The notes: generated by a model not told the origin, from the sequence alone. Positions 9,117 through 17,816 are shown, counted from the stretch's first letter. The stretch: 64,000 nt of DNA from Actinocatenispora comari (GCF_017312725.1 NZ_BOPO01000073.1:26764-90763); one strand, 5' to 3'. Made by a program: numbers and translations.

Positions 9117-9788
9117 GTGGACCCGATCCGGGTACTGCTCGTCGACGACCAGCAGCTGTTCGCCGAGGCACTGGCGGTGTGGTTGGCGCGCCAGGCCGGA
9201 TTCGAGGTCGTCGGGGCGGTGCACACCGTCGCCGCGGCCCGGGCGCTGCTCGCGACCGAGCGGGTCGACGTGCAGCTGGTCGACCTGGAGCTCGGCGCCG
9301 AGTCGGGGATCGAACTGCTCGACCACGCCCGCGAACGGTACCCGCTGCTGCGCTCGGTGATCCTCAGCGCGTCGCGGTCGCCGGCGACGGTCGCCACCGC
9401 GGTACGGCACGGCGCGGTGTCCTGGCTGTCCAAGACCGCCGACGGCGACACCCTGCTGCAGGTGCTGCGCGGGGTGCTGCGGGACGAGTCCTGGATCCCG
9501 CCGGACCTGCTCGCCGGGCTGCTGCACACGCTGGCCGAACCGGCCAGCAGCCCGGTGCTCGACCGCCTGACGGTACGCGAACGCCAGGTGTTGCAGTGCC
9601 TGGTGGACGGGCTGACCCGGGCGCAGATCGCCGAGTCGCTGATCATGTCGCCGAACACGGTCCGTACCCACACCCAGAACATGCTGGCGAAGCTGCCGGC
9701 GCACTCGGCGCTGGAGGCGGTGTCGGTCGCGTTGCGCAGCGGGATGCGGCCGGACGGGCTCGGCGCCGGGCAGGTATCCGCCGAATGA
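9117..9788 (+). CDS. NarL/LuxR-family response regulator
   Basis: This 223-residue regulator has a receiver domain (residues 1-120) with acidic pair D10-D11, phospho-acceptor D56 (LVDLELG), switch Ser in VILSAS and K106 (WLSKTA). The C-terminal LuxR HTH (about 150-210) contains LTVRERQVLQCLVDGLT and MSPNTVRTHTQNML. GTG 9117 has no good ribosome site and may be read from a leaderless transcript. No histidine kinase gene is adjacent, so it is an orphan. The dyads immediately before and overlapping the end of the gene suggest autoregulation and control of the exopolysaccharide operons. Confidence 0.88.
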   Translation: MDPIRVLLVDDQQLFAEALAVWLARQAGFEVVGAVHTVAAARALLATERVDVQLVDLELGAESGIELLDHARERYPLLRSVILSASRSPATVATAVRHGAVSWLSKTADGDTLLQVLRGVLRDESWIPPDLLAGLLHTLAEPASSPVLDRLTVRERQVLQCLVDGLTRAQIAESLIMSPNTVRTHTQNMLAKLPAHSALEAVSVALRSGMRPDGLGAGQVSAE

Positions 9789-9792
9789 CGTA
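9777..9792 (-). promoter_or_regulatory. Site 2 of the dyad family (upstream of glycosyltransferase 9873)
   Basis: On the minus strand the sequence is TACGTC-ATTC-GGCGGA. It overlaps the last codons of the response regulator gene and lies upstream of the GT4 gene at 9873. A TACGGT box at 9839-9844 could be a -10; the start inferred from it (about 9851) would place the site centre near -66, in reverse orientation relative to the gene. Confidence 0.55.
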
Positions 9793-9872
9793 GCGCCGGC
9801 TGGTCAGTTCGCGAGGGTCGCCGCGCGGTCGCCCGGGCTACGGTGTGTGGACCCGGCCGCGGGAGGGCCGTG

Positions 9873-11114
9873 ATGGGACGCAGGATCCGGGTCGCCACCG
9901 TGATCACCCGGCTGTCCGCGGGTGCCGGCGGGGTCGCGCTGCGCGGCGCGCTCGCCCTCGACCCGGACCGGTTCGCGGTGACCGTGGTGACCGGCGCCGC
10001 CGCGCTGTTCCCGGGGCGGTCGCCGCGGCCCGGGATCCTGGTCGGCGACGCCGCGCTCGCTTCGGCGCCGGCGGGCGACCTGCTGGCCCGCGCCGCCGCC
10101 GGCGGCCTCGCGGTACGGCGGATCCCGTCACTGCTGCCGCAACCGGCGCCGGCGGCGGACGCGCTGGCGTTCGCCGCGCTGGTACGGCTGCTCGCCGACG
10201 TCGACGTGGTGCACACGCACTGCGCGAAGGCCGGCGCGCTGGGCCGTGCCGCCGGAGTACGGCGGGGCGTGCCGCGGGTCGTGCACACCCTGCACGGCCT
10301 GCCCTGGCACGACGACCAGCCCGCGTGGCGCCGGTTCGCGTACCGCCGGATCGAGCGCCGGTTGGGCCGCCGCACCGACGCGTTCCTCGCCGTGGGCGGG
10401 TCGGTACGCCGGGCGGCGATCCGGCACGGGATCGCCGATCCGTCCCGGATCCGGACGATCTGGCCGGCCGTCGACCCCGCTCCGGCACCGACCGACCGGG
10501 CCGCGGCGCGGCGCCGGCTGGGGCTGCCCCCGGACGTTCCGGTGGTCGGCACCGTCGGCCGGATCGACACCCAGAAGGCACCGCTGGACTGGGTCGACGC
10601 GGTCGCCGCGAGCGGGCCGTCGACCTGGGGGGTGTGGGTCGGGGACGGACCGCTGCGCGCGGCGCTGCGCGACCGGGTCGCCCGGCGCGGGCTCACCGAC
10701 CGGGTCCGGCTGGTCGGTCACCGCGAGGACGTACCGGCGCTGCTGCCCGCGTTCGACGTGTTCGCGCTGGCCAGCCGGTACGAGGGGATGCCGTGCGTGC
10801 TGGTCGAGGCGATGCGGGCCGAAGTGCCGGTGGTCGCCACCGCGGTGGACGCGGTACCGGAGCTGGTGCTGCCGGAGGTGACCGGGCTGCTGGTACCGCC
10901 GGGCCGGCCGGACCTGCTGGGCCGGGCGGCGGCGCGACTGCTCGCCGACCGGGACACCGCGGGCCGGCTCGCCGATGCCGCCGCGGCGGCGGTGGACGGC
11001 CGGTACGACCCGGCGGTGCTGGGCGAGATCCTCACCGCCACCTACACCGGACCGGACCGCGCCACGCCGATGACCGGCGAGCGGTCCGGCCCCGGCGACC
11101 TGGCGATCCCGTGA
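9873..11114 (+). CDS. Family 4 glycosyltransferase (GT-B fold)
   Basis: The 413-residue protein starts at ATG 9873, five bases after GGGAGGG. The N-terminal Rossmann-like half contains VVHTHCAKAGALGR, and the C-terminal half carries the donor-binding region RYEGMPCVLVEAMRAEVPVV with the E-x7-E spacing of retaining GT4 enzymes. It would transfer a sugar from a nucleotide donor to a lipid-linked or growing glycan at the cytoplasmic face of the membrane. Its stop overlaps the next start (GTGA), so the two are translationally coupled. It belongs to the exopolysaccharide locus; sugar specificity is unknown. Confidence 0.88.
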   Translation: MGRRIRVATVITRLSAGAGGVALRGALALDPDRFAVTVVTGAAALFPGRSPRPGILVGDAALASAPAGDLLARAAAGGLAVRRIPSLLPQPAPAADALAFAALVRLLADVDVVHTHCAKAGALGRAAGVRRGVPRVVHTLHGLPWHDDQPAWRRFAYRRIERRLGRRTDAFLAVGGSVRRAAIRHGIADPSRIRTIWPAVDPAPAPTDRAAARRRLGLPPDVPVVGTVGRIDTQKAPLDWVDAVAASGPSTWGVWVGDGPLRAALRDRVARRGLTDRVRLVGHREDVPALLPAFDVFALASRYEGMPCVLVEAMRAEVPVVATAVDAVPELVLPEVTGLLVPPGRPDLLGRAAARLLADRDTAGRLADAAAAAVDGRYDPAVLGEILTATYTGPDRATPMTGERSGPGDLAIP

Positions 11115-12007
11115 CCGGTCCGCTGGCTGCCACCCTGGTCGAGGCGCACCGGCTCGGCCTGCGGATCTGGCTGGAGGCGGATCTGGTCCGGCCCTGGCAG
11201 GACGGGCCGGCGCGGCTGCACGCCGCCCTGCGCACCGTGCGCGGCCTGGCCCGGGAGCCGGGCGTGGTCGGGGTCAAGTTCACCGAGGCGCTCGGCTACG
11301 CGGACGGGTTGACCGTTCCGGGGCGAATCAGCCGGTTCCTCACCGAGGTCGGGGACGGGCTGGCGGGCGCCGCACCGGGTCGGCTGCGGCTGCTCGACCT
11401 CGCCGTACCGGAGCTGTCCTGCCTGCCCGACGATCCGACCCGGCCGCACCTGGCCACGGTCGCCGCGGCCCGGCTGCGCGGCCGGTACCCGCAGCTGGCG
11501 CTCGACAACGTGCACGACTACCTGCGGTTGGGCGCGGCGGAGGTGGCGCAGGTCGCGACGCTGCCGCGGTCGGCCGCCACCTACGCGGGGTGGGGAGTCG
11601 GCGACGACGTCGCGCAGCGGTCGGCCTGGTCGGCGACGGTCCGGTACTGGGGGCGCCTGACCCGGCTGTACGCGCGTGCCGATCTGACCCACCCGGGCGA
11701 CGCGTCCGGCGACGCGGGCGCCGCCGCGCGACGGCTGCACACCGCGGTCGACGTCCCGCTGCGGGCCGGCGCCGAGGCGGTCGACGCCTGGACCTGGCGG
11801 CGCCCGTACCAGGGTTGGGTGGCGCGGCTGGCCGACCCGGGGCCGCGCACCAACCCGCTGTGGGATGGTCTGGTGGCCCGGCACGCCGCGGGCGCCCGGC
11901 TGCTGACCCACCTCGATCCGGCCGCACCGGAACGCACCGTCCGGTCGGATCTGGCGATGATCGCGACCGCCTGTACCGACGTGTACCTCGCGGTCGGCGT
12001 CGACTGA
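11111..12007 (+). CDS. Uncharacterised protein of the polysaccharide locus, possibly TIM-barrel fold
   Basis: I do not recognise this 298-residue protein. It has no signal peptide or membrane span. Alternating strand/helix pattern and segments such as LRIWLEADLVRPWQ, VVGVKFTEALGYADG, ALDNVHDYL and AVDAWTWRRPYQGW suggest a (beta/alpha)8 barrel, as in glycosidase-related proteins, with several conserved-looking acidic and Trp residues. It starts at GTG 11111, overlapping the GT4 stop by four bases, so it is probably made in fixed ratio to that enzyme and acts on the same glycan or its lipid-linked precursor. This function is inference only. Confidence 0.6.
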   Translation: MTGPLAATLVEAHRLGLRIWLEADLVRPWQDGPARLHAALRTVRGLAREPGVVGVKFTEALGYADGLTVPGRISRFLTEVGDGLAGAAPGRLRLLDLAVPELSCLPDDPTRPHLATVAAARLRGRYPQLALDNVHDYLRLGAAEVAQVATLPRSAATYAGWGVGDDVAQRSAWSATVRYWGRLTRLYARADLTHPGDASGDAGAAARRLHTAVDVPLRAGAEAVDAWTWRRPYQGWVARLADPGPRTNPLWDGLVARHAAGARLLTHLDPAAPERTVRSDLAMIATACTDVYLAVGVD

Positions 12008-12255
12008 GAGGTTCCGGTCCGGCGGGCGCCGCTGGCGGGAGCTGCGAGCCGCCCGTTGCGCCGGTTTGGTCGCCGGACCGGCCTCGGACGAACGGACACC
12101 GGGCGTGGTACTGACGGTTCGTTCGCGGGCCGGCCGTCCATTACTCGCCAGGCACCCCGGACGCGACGGAGATTGTGTGCTGTCGTGGGACGAGATCTTC
12201 CGGATCGCGGTCCGCGCCACCCAGGCGTGGCCGGCGGTCCGACGGGGGGAACATC

Positions 12256-12459
12256 ATGACCGGCGACCAGCAGCCCGTTCCGGCACCGCGCCGTCCCGCC
12301 GAGCCGGCGGGACCGCACCGGCGGATCGGGCCCGACGTACGGCACGAGATCGCCACCATCATGCTGCTGACCCGGGCGGTGACCGATGCCGTCGACATCG
12401 GCCCGGACAGCCGGGCCCGGCTCGACCAGCTGCTGTCGCCGGGTGGTGCCCGACCATGA
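12256..12459 (+). CDS. 67-residue orphan H-box (histidine kinase DHp-like) small protein
   Basis: ATG 12256 follows GGGGGA by five bases and the ORF ends in an ATGA overlap with the response regulator at 12456. The N-terminal 25 residues are Pro-rich; the rest reads RHEIATIMLLTRAVTDAVD and continues as one amphipathic helix. This resembles the first helix of a histidine kinase dimerisation domain with a His-Glu H-box, but there is no second full helix and no ATP-binding domain. It cannot phosphorylate itself. It could be a phosphotransfer or docking peptide for the coupled regulator, or the relic of a deleted kinase. Confidence 0.6.
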   Translation: MTGDQQPVPAPRRPAEPAGPHRRIGPDVRHEIATIMLLTRAVTDAVDIGPDSRARLDQLLSPGGARP

Positions 12460-13238
12460 ACGTCGCGGCGACGACCACCCTCCCGGCGGGGACCGGGCTG
12501 CGCCCCGCCACCGGCCGCACCGTGGCGGCGACGCTCGGCCCCGTGCCCGCACCGGAACCCGCCGGCACCGGCTCGGCCCGGACCGGCGCCCGGGTGCTGG
12601 TGTGCGACGACCACCTGGTCTTCGCCGAGTCGCTGGCGATGGTCTTCGTGGACGCCGGGTACCGGGTGACCGCGGTGACCCGCAGCATCGACGAGGTGCT
12701 CGGTGTGCTGCGGGCGTGCCCGGTCGACGTGTGCGTGCTCGACGTCGGGCTGGGGCTCGGGGACCGGTTCGAGCGGCTCGCCGAGCTGCGCGCGACCGCG
12801 CCGGCGACGCACCTGGTCCTGCTGGGCGGGCGGGGGCCGCGGCAGTGGGCGCCGGACGCGCTCGCCGCCGGGGCGTCCGGCCTGGTGGACAAGGGTCAGC
12901 ACGTCGCGGCGATCCTGGACACGGTGGCCCGGGTGTGCGCGGGCGACACGGTCGTCGGCCCGCCGTACCGGCAGCTGCCGCGGCGCGGTGCGGTACCGGA
13001 CCTGTTCCGGCTGGCCGGGTTCCTGACCCCGCGCGAGCGCGAGGTGCTGTGCCGGCTGGTACGCGGTGAGCACACCGCGGCGCTGGCCCGGTCGATGGGC
13101 GTCACCTCGGCGACCGCGCGCTGTCACGTGCAGAACGTGCTGACCAAGCTGGGCGCGCACACCCGGCTGGAGGCCGTCACGGCCGCCGTCCGCTGCGGCC
13201 TGATCGACGCCGCGACCGGCGAGTGGCTCGCCGGCTGA
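12456..13238 (+). CDS. NarL/LuxR-family response regulator with N-terminal extension
   Basis: This 260-residue protein has a Pro/Ala-rich leader of about 45 residues, then a receiver domain (VLVCDDHLVF acidic pair, acceptor Asp in CVLDVGLG, Lys in LVDKGQ) and a C-terminal LuxR HTH (LTPREREVLCRLVRGEH, TSATARCHVQNVLTKL). The position of the conserved switch Ser/Thr after strand 4 is Gly here (LVLLGGRG), so the response to phosphorylation may be altered. Its ATG overlaps the stop of the small H-box gene (ATGA). It is convergent with the minus-strand exopolysaccharide operon. A later in-frame start is possible. Confidence 0.82.
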   Translation: MNVAATTTLPAGTGLRPATGRTVAATLGPVPAPEPAGTGSARTGARVLVCDDHLVFAESLAMVFVDAGYRVTAVTRSIDEVLGVLRACPVDVCVLDVGLGLGDRFERLAELRATAPATHLVLLGGRGPRQWAPDALAAGASGLVDKGQHVAAILDTVARVCAGDTVVGPPYRQLPRRGAVPDLFRLAGFLTPREREVLCRLVRGEHTAALARSMGVTSATARCHVQNVLTKLGAHTRLEAVTAAVRCGLIDAATGEWLAG

Positions 13239-13255
13239 GGCCGTGTCGCGTCGAT

Positions 13256-13289
13256 CGTGGCGCGGTGCTCCCGGGCGAGCGACGCCACG
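13256..13289. terminator. Possible terminator between response regulator and GT2 gene
   Basis: A 7-bp stem (CGTGGCG and CGCCACG) encloses a 20-nt loop, between the convergent stops at 13238 and 13291. Weak support because the loop is long. Confidence 0.3.
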
Positions 13290-13290
13290 C

Positions 13291-14628
13291 TCAGCTGGCC
13301 GGGTCCAGTGTGGACGGTGCGGCGACCGGTTCCGGTGGGCGGCGGGTCGGGGAGACCCAGCGGCCGGTGGAGCGCGCCACGAAGGCCCGCGGCAGGGCGT
13401 AGAGCGTCACCGCCGCGTCGACCACCCGCAGCAGCACGAAGAACGGCAGGAACAGCAGGTACCGGGGGCGCCGCTGCAGCCCGGCGACCAGCAGCGTGGT
13501 CAGGTAGTCGGGCAGCAGCACGCCGACCGCGAGCGTCTCCAGCCGCACGTAGCCGTGCACCGTGGTGTACACGCTGGACAGTCCGGGCAGATCGGCCACC
13601 GCCGGTGCCAGCTCCGGCACCGCGAGCAGCAGGAACAGCAGCGGCAGCAACAGGAACAGCAGGCTGCTGGAGACCAGCTCCAGCAGGGTCAGGGCGAGTA
13701 CCACGGAGAACAGGTTGCGCCGCAGCCCGTGCCGGCGCACCGTCTGCCACAGCCCGAGCGACCACCGGGTGGTCTGCTGGAGATAGTCGCGGAAGGTGTC
13801 CGGGTCCTGGGTGGTGGCCGCGGCGTCGAGGCGGAACCCGACCCGGCCGAGCCGCCGCCGGTACACCTCGAAGGTCATGTTGAAGTCCTCGATCACCAGC
13901 CCCGGCGGGTTCATGTCGATCCGGGGCAGGATCTCGGTGCGGTACAGGCTGGCGAAGCCCGGCACGATGTGCGTGGCGTTGAGCGACCGCCAGGTCTGGC
14001 CGTACTTGAGCAGCCGCTGGGTCATCGTGTAGATCCGTTCCCGGTGCGCCACGATCAGCTGCCCGGTGTGCGACATCCGTCCCGGCGCCCAGTGGGTACG
14101 GGCACAGCCGGCGACGGCCACGACCGCGGGGTCGTCGAACAGCGGCAGCGCGGCCTCGAAGTAGCCGTCGGCGAGCTGGGTGTCGGCGTCCAGCAGCAGC
14201 ACCGCCCGGTAGCGGCGAACCAGCCCGAACCGCCGGATCGCGTACTGCAGCGCGCCGGCCTTGCCCAGGTTGCCCGGGGTGGCGAGGACCCGGGCGCCGC
14301 AGCGGCGGGCGATCGCGACGGTGTCGTCGGTGGAGCCGTCCGAGACCACGTGCACCGCGCCGGCCGGTACCAGCCGCCGCACCGCGGTGATCGACGCGGC
14401 CAGCACTACCGCCTCGTTGTGCGCCGGGATCAGCACCGCGACCTCGTCCAGCCCGATCGGCCCGGTACGGGGTGCGTCCGGGTCGCGCAGCAGCCGCGGC
14501 CCGGGCGCCACGTCCGGCCGGTCGTGCCGGCGCACGAACCGGTCGTCGATCAGCCGCAGCAGGCCGATCAGGCCCCACAGGGTGAAGTTGAGGCCGAACA
14601 CGAACACCAGCAGCCACCAGGGGAACAT
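13291..14628 (-). CDS. Processive family 2 glycosyltransferase (PgaC/HasA-like polysaccharide synthase)
   Basis: This 445-residue membrane enzyme has one N-terminal span, a cytoplasmic GT-A domain and about four C-terminal spans. Catalytic motifs are present in order: SDGST, DADT (DxD), IEDFN (catalytic Asp) and QQTTRW (QxxRW), the set found in processive synthases of poly-N-acetylglucosamine, hyaluronan and cellulose. Such enzymes polymerise and export the chain themselves. ATG 14628 overlaps the stop of the GH18 gene (TGATG), with GGAGGTGA upstream. It is the last gene of the nine-gene operon, whose NodB and GH18 members recall PNAG systems (PgaC with PgaB, or MatA with MatB in Streptomyces). 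Confidence 0.85.
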   Translation of the reverse strand: MFPWWLLVFVFGLNFTLWGLIGLLRLIDDRFVRRHDRPDVAPGPRLLRDPDAPRTGPIGLDEVAVLIPAHNEAVVLAASITAVRRLVPAGAVHVVSDGSTDDTVAIARRCGARVLATPGNLGKAGALQYAIRRFGLVRRYRAVLLLDADTQLADGYFEAALPLFDDPAVVAVAGCARTHWAPGRMSHTGQLIVAHRERIYTMTQRLLKYGQTWRSLNATHIVPGFASLYRTEILPRIDMNPPGLVIEDFNMTFEVYRRRLGRVGFRLDAAATTQDPDTFRDYLQQTTRWSLGLWQTVRRHGLRRNLFSVVLALTLLELVSSSLLFLLLPLLFLLLAVPELAPAVADLPGLSSVYTTVHGYVRLETLAVGVLLPDYLTTLLVAGLQRRPRYLLFLPFFVLLRVVDAAVTLYALPRAFVARSTGRWVSPTRRPPEPVAAPSTLDPAS

Positions 14629-15671
14629 CAGTCACCTCCGCCGGCGGCGGCGCGCCAGACCGCGCCGTCGGCGCTGCCCTCGTTGAGCCAGAAGAACACC
14701 CCGGCCAGGTGGGCGGACCGGGCGAGCGCCAGCTTCGCGTCGACGCTGCGGTCGTTCTCGAACCACACCTCGTGCCGGCGGCCCCGCGCGTCCCGGTAGG
14801 AGTACCACGGCGCCTGGGCGGTGGCGTCCCAGCGCACCGGTACGTGCCGGTCGGTGGCGGCGCGCCGCAGCGTGGCGACGCTGCGGTCGGTGCCGCGGTG
14901 GCCGACCCAGTCGTACCCGGACAGCGACATGCCGAGGACGAGCTTGTCCGCGCCGATCGTCGCGGTCGCGTACCGCAGCACCCGGCGTACCCACGGGGTC
15001 GGCGAGATGGGGCCGGGGCCGGAGGTCTCCCAGTGGTAGTCGTAGGCCATCAGCCGGACCTGGTCGACGGCCCGGCCGAGCCGCCGGTAGTCCTGCGCGA
15101 CGTTGCGCGGCGCGTACCCGGCGTCGGTGTCCTTGGCGAACAGGTCGACGCTGAGGGTACGGTCCCGCGCGTGCAGCGCGGCGGCCACCTGCCGCACCAG
15201 CGCGGTGAACGCGGCCCGGTCGCCGGCCCGCAGGTCCTCGTAGTCCAGGTCGATCCCGGCCACGTGCGGCGCCTCCGCGAGCGCGACCAGGGACCGGACG
15301 TGCCGCGCCCGGGCCGCCGGATCGTGCAGCACCCGCGACACCGGCCGGTACGAGAAGGTGCCGTCCAGCGCGTTCGCCACGGTCGGCACGTACCGGGTGC
15401 CGGGCGGCCGGGAGCGCAGCGCCGCGGTGTCCGCGCCGGGCCGCTGCGGGACCACGGTGCCGTCCGCGGCGATCCCGTACACCCAGGGCGAGTACGTGTC
15501 GATCCGGCCGGCGTGGCCGTCCAGCCGCGCGGCGCCGAAGTTCCAGTACGGTACCGCGGCGAGCACCCCGTGCCTCCACTGTGGACGATCCTGTCCGCAC
15601 CCCACGAGCAGTCCGATCAGCAGCAACCCCACCACCGCGAGCGGCGGCCATCGTCGTACCGGCCCGGTCAT
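14628..15671 (-). CDS. GH18-like lipoprotein glycosidase
   Basis: The 347-residue precursor has a lipoprotein signal: RR, hydrophobic core and lipobox LLVGC with Cys at 25. A TIM-barrel follows with the GH18 catalytic region GIDLDYED, which keeps D-x-D-x-E although the usual leading D-G is A-G. Other GH18-type elements are VRLMAYDYHWET and VLGMSLSGYDW. It resembles spore-cortex or YkvQ/YaaH-type members, which cut GlcNAc-containing chains. Anchored outside the membrane, it may trim or release the polymer made by the coupled GT2. ATG 15671 overlaps the epimerase stop (ATGA). Confidence 0.82.
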   Translation of the reverse strand: MTGPVRRWPPLAVVGLLLIGLLVGCGQDRPQWRHGVLAAVPYWNFGAARLDGHAGRIDTYSPWVYGIAADGTVVPQRPGADTAALRSRPPGTRYVPTVANALDGTFSYRPVSRVLHDPAARARHVRSLVALAEAPHVAGIDLDYEDLRAGDRAAFTALVRQVAAALHARDRTLSVDLFAKDTDAGYAPRNVAQDYRRLGRAVDQVRLMAYDYHWETSGPGPISPTPWVRRVLRYATATIGADKLVLGMSLSGYDWVGHRGTDRSVATLRRAATDRHVPVRWDATAQAPWYSYRDARGRRHEVWFENDRSVDAKLALARSAHLAGVFFWLNEGSADGAVWRAAAGGGD

Positions 15672-16657
15672 GGTGTGGCGAGCACCCGCCGTGCCAGCGG
15701 AACGGCGCGGTGCTCGTCGACGACGTCGCGCAGGATGGTGTCCAGGTCACGGCCCGGGACGAAGCCGACCAGCTCCCGGGCCCGCCGGCAGTCCGGCACC
15801 CGGCGCATCATGTCCTCGTACCCGTCCCCGTACGCCACCTGGTACGGGATGCGGTCGATCGTCGAGTGCGACCCGGTCAGCGTCACCACCCGCCGGGCCA
15901 GCTCCCCGATGCTGACCTGCTCGGCGGAGCCGAGGTTGAACACGCCGCCGATCGCCGCGCGCTCGGCCAGCAGCGCGGGCAGCGCGGCGACCACGTCGGC
16001 GACGTGGCAGAAGCAGCGGATCTGGTCGCCGGTGCCGTACACGGTGAGCGGGTCACCGGCCAGCGCCTGCCCGACGAACCGCGGCACCACCATCCCGTAC
16101 CGGCCGGTCTGGCGCGGGCCGACGGTGTTGAACAGCCGCACCGTCACGGCCCGCAGCCCGGCCCGGCCGTACGCGGTGACCAGCGTCTCGTCGATCGCCT
16201 TCGCCTCCGAGTACGACCAGCGGCTCTTGGTCGGCGAGCCGATGATCCGGTCGTCCTCCTCGCGCAGCCCGACCTTGTCGTTCTTGCCGTAGATCTCGCT
16301 GGTGGAGGCGAGCAGTAGCCGCACGTCGTACCGGTGCGCCGCGGCGACGACGTGCTCGGTGCCGTGCAGGTTGGTGCGCAGGCTGTCCAGGGTGCGGTCG
16401 CGGATGGTGAACGCGCCGACCGCGGCGGCCAGGTGGTAGATGGTGTCGGCGTCGAGCACCAGCCGCTCGACCAGCTCCGCGTCCAGGACCGAGCCGCGCA
16501 CCAGCCGCAGGCCCGGCCGGTCGGCGACGCCGGCGAGGTTCTCCCACCGCCCGGTACTCAGGTCGTCCAGCACGGTGACCTGGTCGCCGGCGGCGAGCAG
16601 CGCCTCCGTCAGGTGCGAGCCGATGAACCCGGCGCCCCCGGTGATCAGTGTGCGCAT
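15668..16657 (-). CDS. NAD-dependent sugar epimerase/dehydratase (extended SDR)
   Basis: This 329-residue enzyme carries the NAD-binding GGAGFIGS (7-14), a Ser/Thr region (118-120) and the catalytic Y149-x3-K153, so it is a complete extended short-chain dehydrogenase. The overall pattern (LDDLSTG, LFNTVGPRQ, RCFCHVADVV) is that of UDP-glucose 4-epimerases and UDP-glucuronate decarboxylases. With the UDP-sugar dehydrogenase at the head of the operon it could convert UDP-glucuronate to its galacturonate or xylose form. It overlaps the GH18 gene by four bases. The exact reaction cannot be fixed from sequence. Confidence 0.87.
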   Translation of the reverse strand: MRTLITGGAGFIGSHLTEALLAAGDQVTVLDDLSTGRWENLAGVADRPGLRLVRGSVLDAELVERLVLDADTIYHLAAAVGAFTIRDRTLDSLRTNLHGTEHVVAAAHRYDVRLLLASTSEIYGKNDKVGLREEDDRIIGSPTKSRWSYSEAKAIDETLVTAYGRAGLRAVTVRLFNTVGPRQTGRYGMVVPRFVGQALAGDPLTVYGTGDQIRCFCHVADVVAALPALLAERAAIGGVFNLGSAEQVSIGELARRVVTLTGSHSTIDRIPYQVAYGDGYEDMMRRVPDCRRARELVGFVPGRDLDTILRDVVDEHRAVPLARRVLATP

Positions 16658-16697
16658 GTCGTCCCCCCGTCGTGTCCGGCCCGCTCGCCGGGTCGTG

Positions 16698-17816
16698 TCA
16701 GCCCGTCGGCCGGCCCTGCCGGCCGGCCCGCGGGCGGGCCGCGAGCCGTTCGTACAGCGTGTCGATGCGGTCGGCGACCGCGGCCACCCCGTACCGGTCG
16801 GTGATCGCCTCGACCGGCCGGCGGTCGGTGGGTGGCGCGGCGAGGACCGCGGCGAGTTCGGCGCGCAGCCCCGCCACGGTGCCCGGTACCGGGCGGGCCT
16901 GCGGCACGTCGAGCCCGGCCAGCGCCGGGCAGGTGGTGTAGCGCACCGGCAGCCCGGCGGCGAGCGCCTCCAGCGCCGAGAGCCCGAACGTCTCCTGCTC
17001 CGAGACGGTCAGGAACACGTCCATGGCGGACAGCAGGGGCCCCACGTCGTGCCGTTCCCCGGTGAACCGGACCCGGTCGGCGATCCCGAGCTCGGCGGCC
17101 AGCGCGCGCAGCCGGGCCAGCTCGGGACCGTCGCCGACCACGAGGAACAGCCGGCCGCCGGTCAGCAGCGGCGCGAGCGCCCGCAGTGCCAGGTCGACCC
17201 GCTTCACCGGATCCAGCCGCCCGAGCACGCCGAGCACGACGGTGCCGGGCGGCACCCGCAGCTCGGTGCGCAGCCGGGTCCGCGCCACCGGGTCGTACCG
17301 GGACCGGTCCAGGTCGACGGCGTTGGGAATCACCGTGATCCGCGCCGCCGGTACGCCCCACCGCACCAGCCGGTCGCGGACCGTCTCGGACACCGCGACG
17401 GTGACCTGCCCGCACCGCTCGCTGGCCAGGTACAGCGCGCGCACGCCGGCGGTCATCCGCCGCCGCTCCAGGTGCGTCTCGCCGATCGAGTGCTCGGTGG
17501 ACACGATCACCGGCGTGCGGGCCAACCGGGCCGCGGCCCGGCCGTACACCTGGGCGCGGTAGAGGTGCGCGTGCACCACGTCGTAGCGGCCGGCGGCGAT
17601 CAGCCGGGTCAGCCGGGGCAGCGCGGACAGCTGGGTGTTGCGCCGCATGCCGAGGTCGCGCACGCCGATCCCGGCCGCCGCCAGCCGATCCGCGACCGGC
17701 CCCGGGTTGTACAGGCTGAGCACCTCGGCGTGGTGCCGGGTGCGGGCCAGGACCGTCGGCAGCTGGAGCTCGGCCCCGCCGACGCCCAGCCCGGTGATCA
17801 CGTGCAGCACCCTCAC
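16698..17816 (-). CDS. Family 4 glycosyltransferase
   Basis: The protein has 372 residues from GTG 17816, which overlaps the deacetylase stop (GTGA). N-terminal VLHVITGLGVGGAELQL is the typical GT4 glycine-rich opening. VHAHLYRAQVYGR, VIPNAVDLDR and LGVLGRLDPVKRVD follow, then SEQETFGLSALEALAAGLPV with the E-x7-E donor motif. It likely adds one sugar to the lipid-linked repeat or primer at the inner membrane face. It is the sixth gene of the exopolysaccharide operon. Donor and acceptor are unknown. Confidence 0.88.
   Translation of the reverse strand: MRVLHVITGLGVGGAELQLPTVLARTRHHAEVLSLYNPGPVADRLAAAGIGVRDLGMRRNTQLSALPRLTRLIAAGRYDVVHAHLYRAQVYGRAAARLARTPVIVSTEHSIGETHLERRRMTAGVRALYLASERCGQVTVAVSETVRDRLVRWGVPAARITVIPNAVDLDRSRYDPVARTRLRTELRVPPGTVVLGVLGRLDPVKRVDLALRALAPLLTGGRLFLVVGDGPELARLRALAAELGIADRVRFTGERHDVGPLLSAMDVFLTVSEQETFGLSALEALAAGLPVRYTTCPALAGLDVPQARPVPGTVAGLRAELAAVLAAPPTDRRPVEAITDRYGVAAVADRIDTLYERLAARPRAGRQGRPTG

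Noticed and set aside
9069..9790. Perfect 15-bp inverted repeat flanking the response regulator gene, looking like transposon ends
   Set aside because: There is no transposase and no target duplication, and the same motif occurs singly at two other promoters of the locus. A regulator binding site explains it better.
11111..12007. Proline dehydrogenase-like barrel
   Set aside because: The barrel impression is similar but FAD and substrate motifs of that family are not present.
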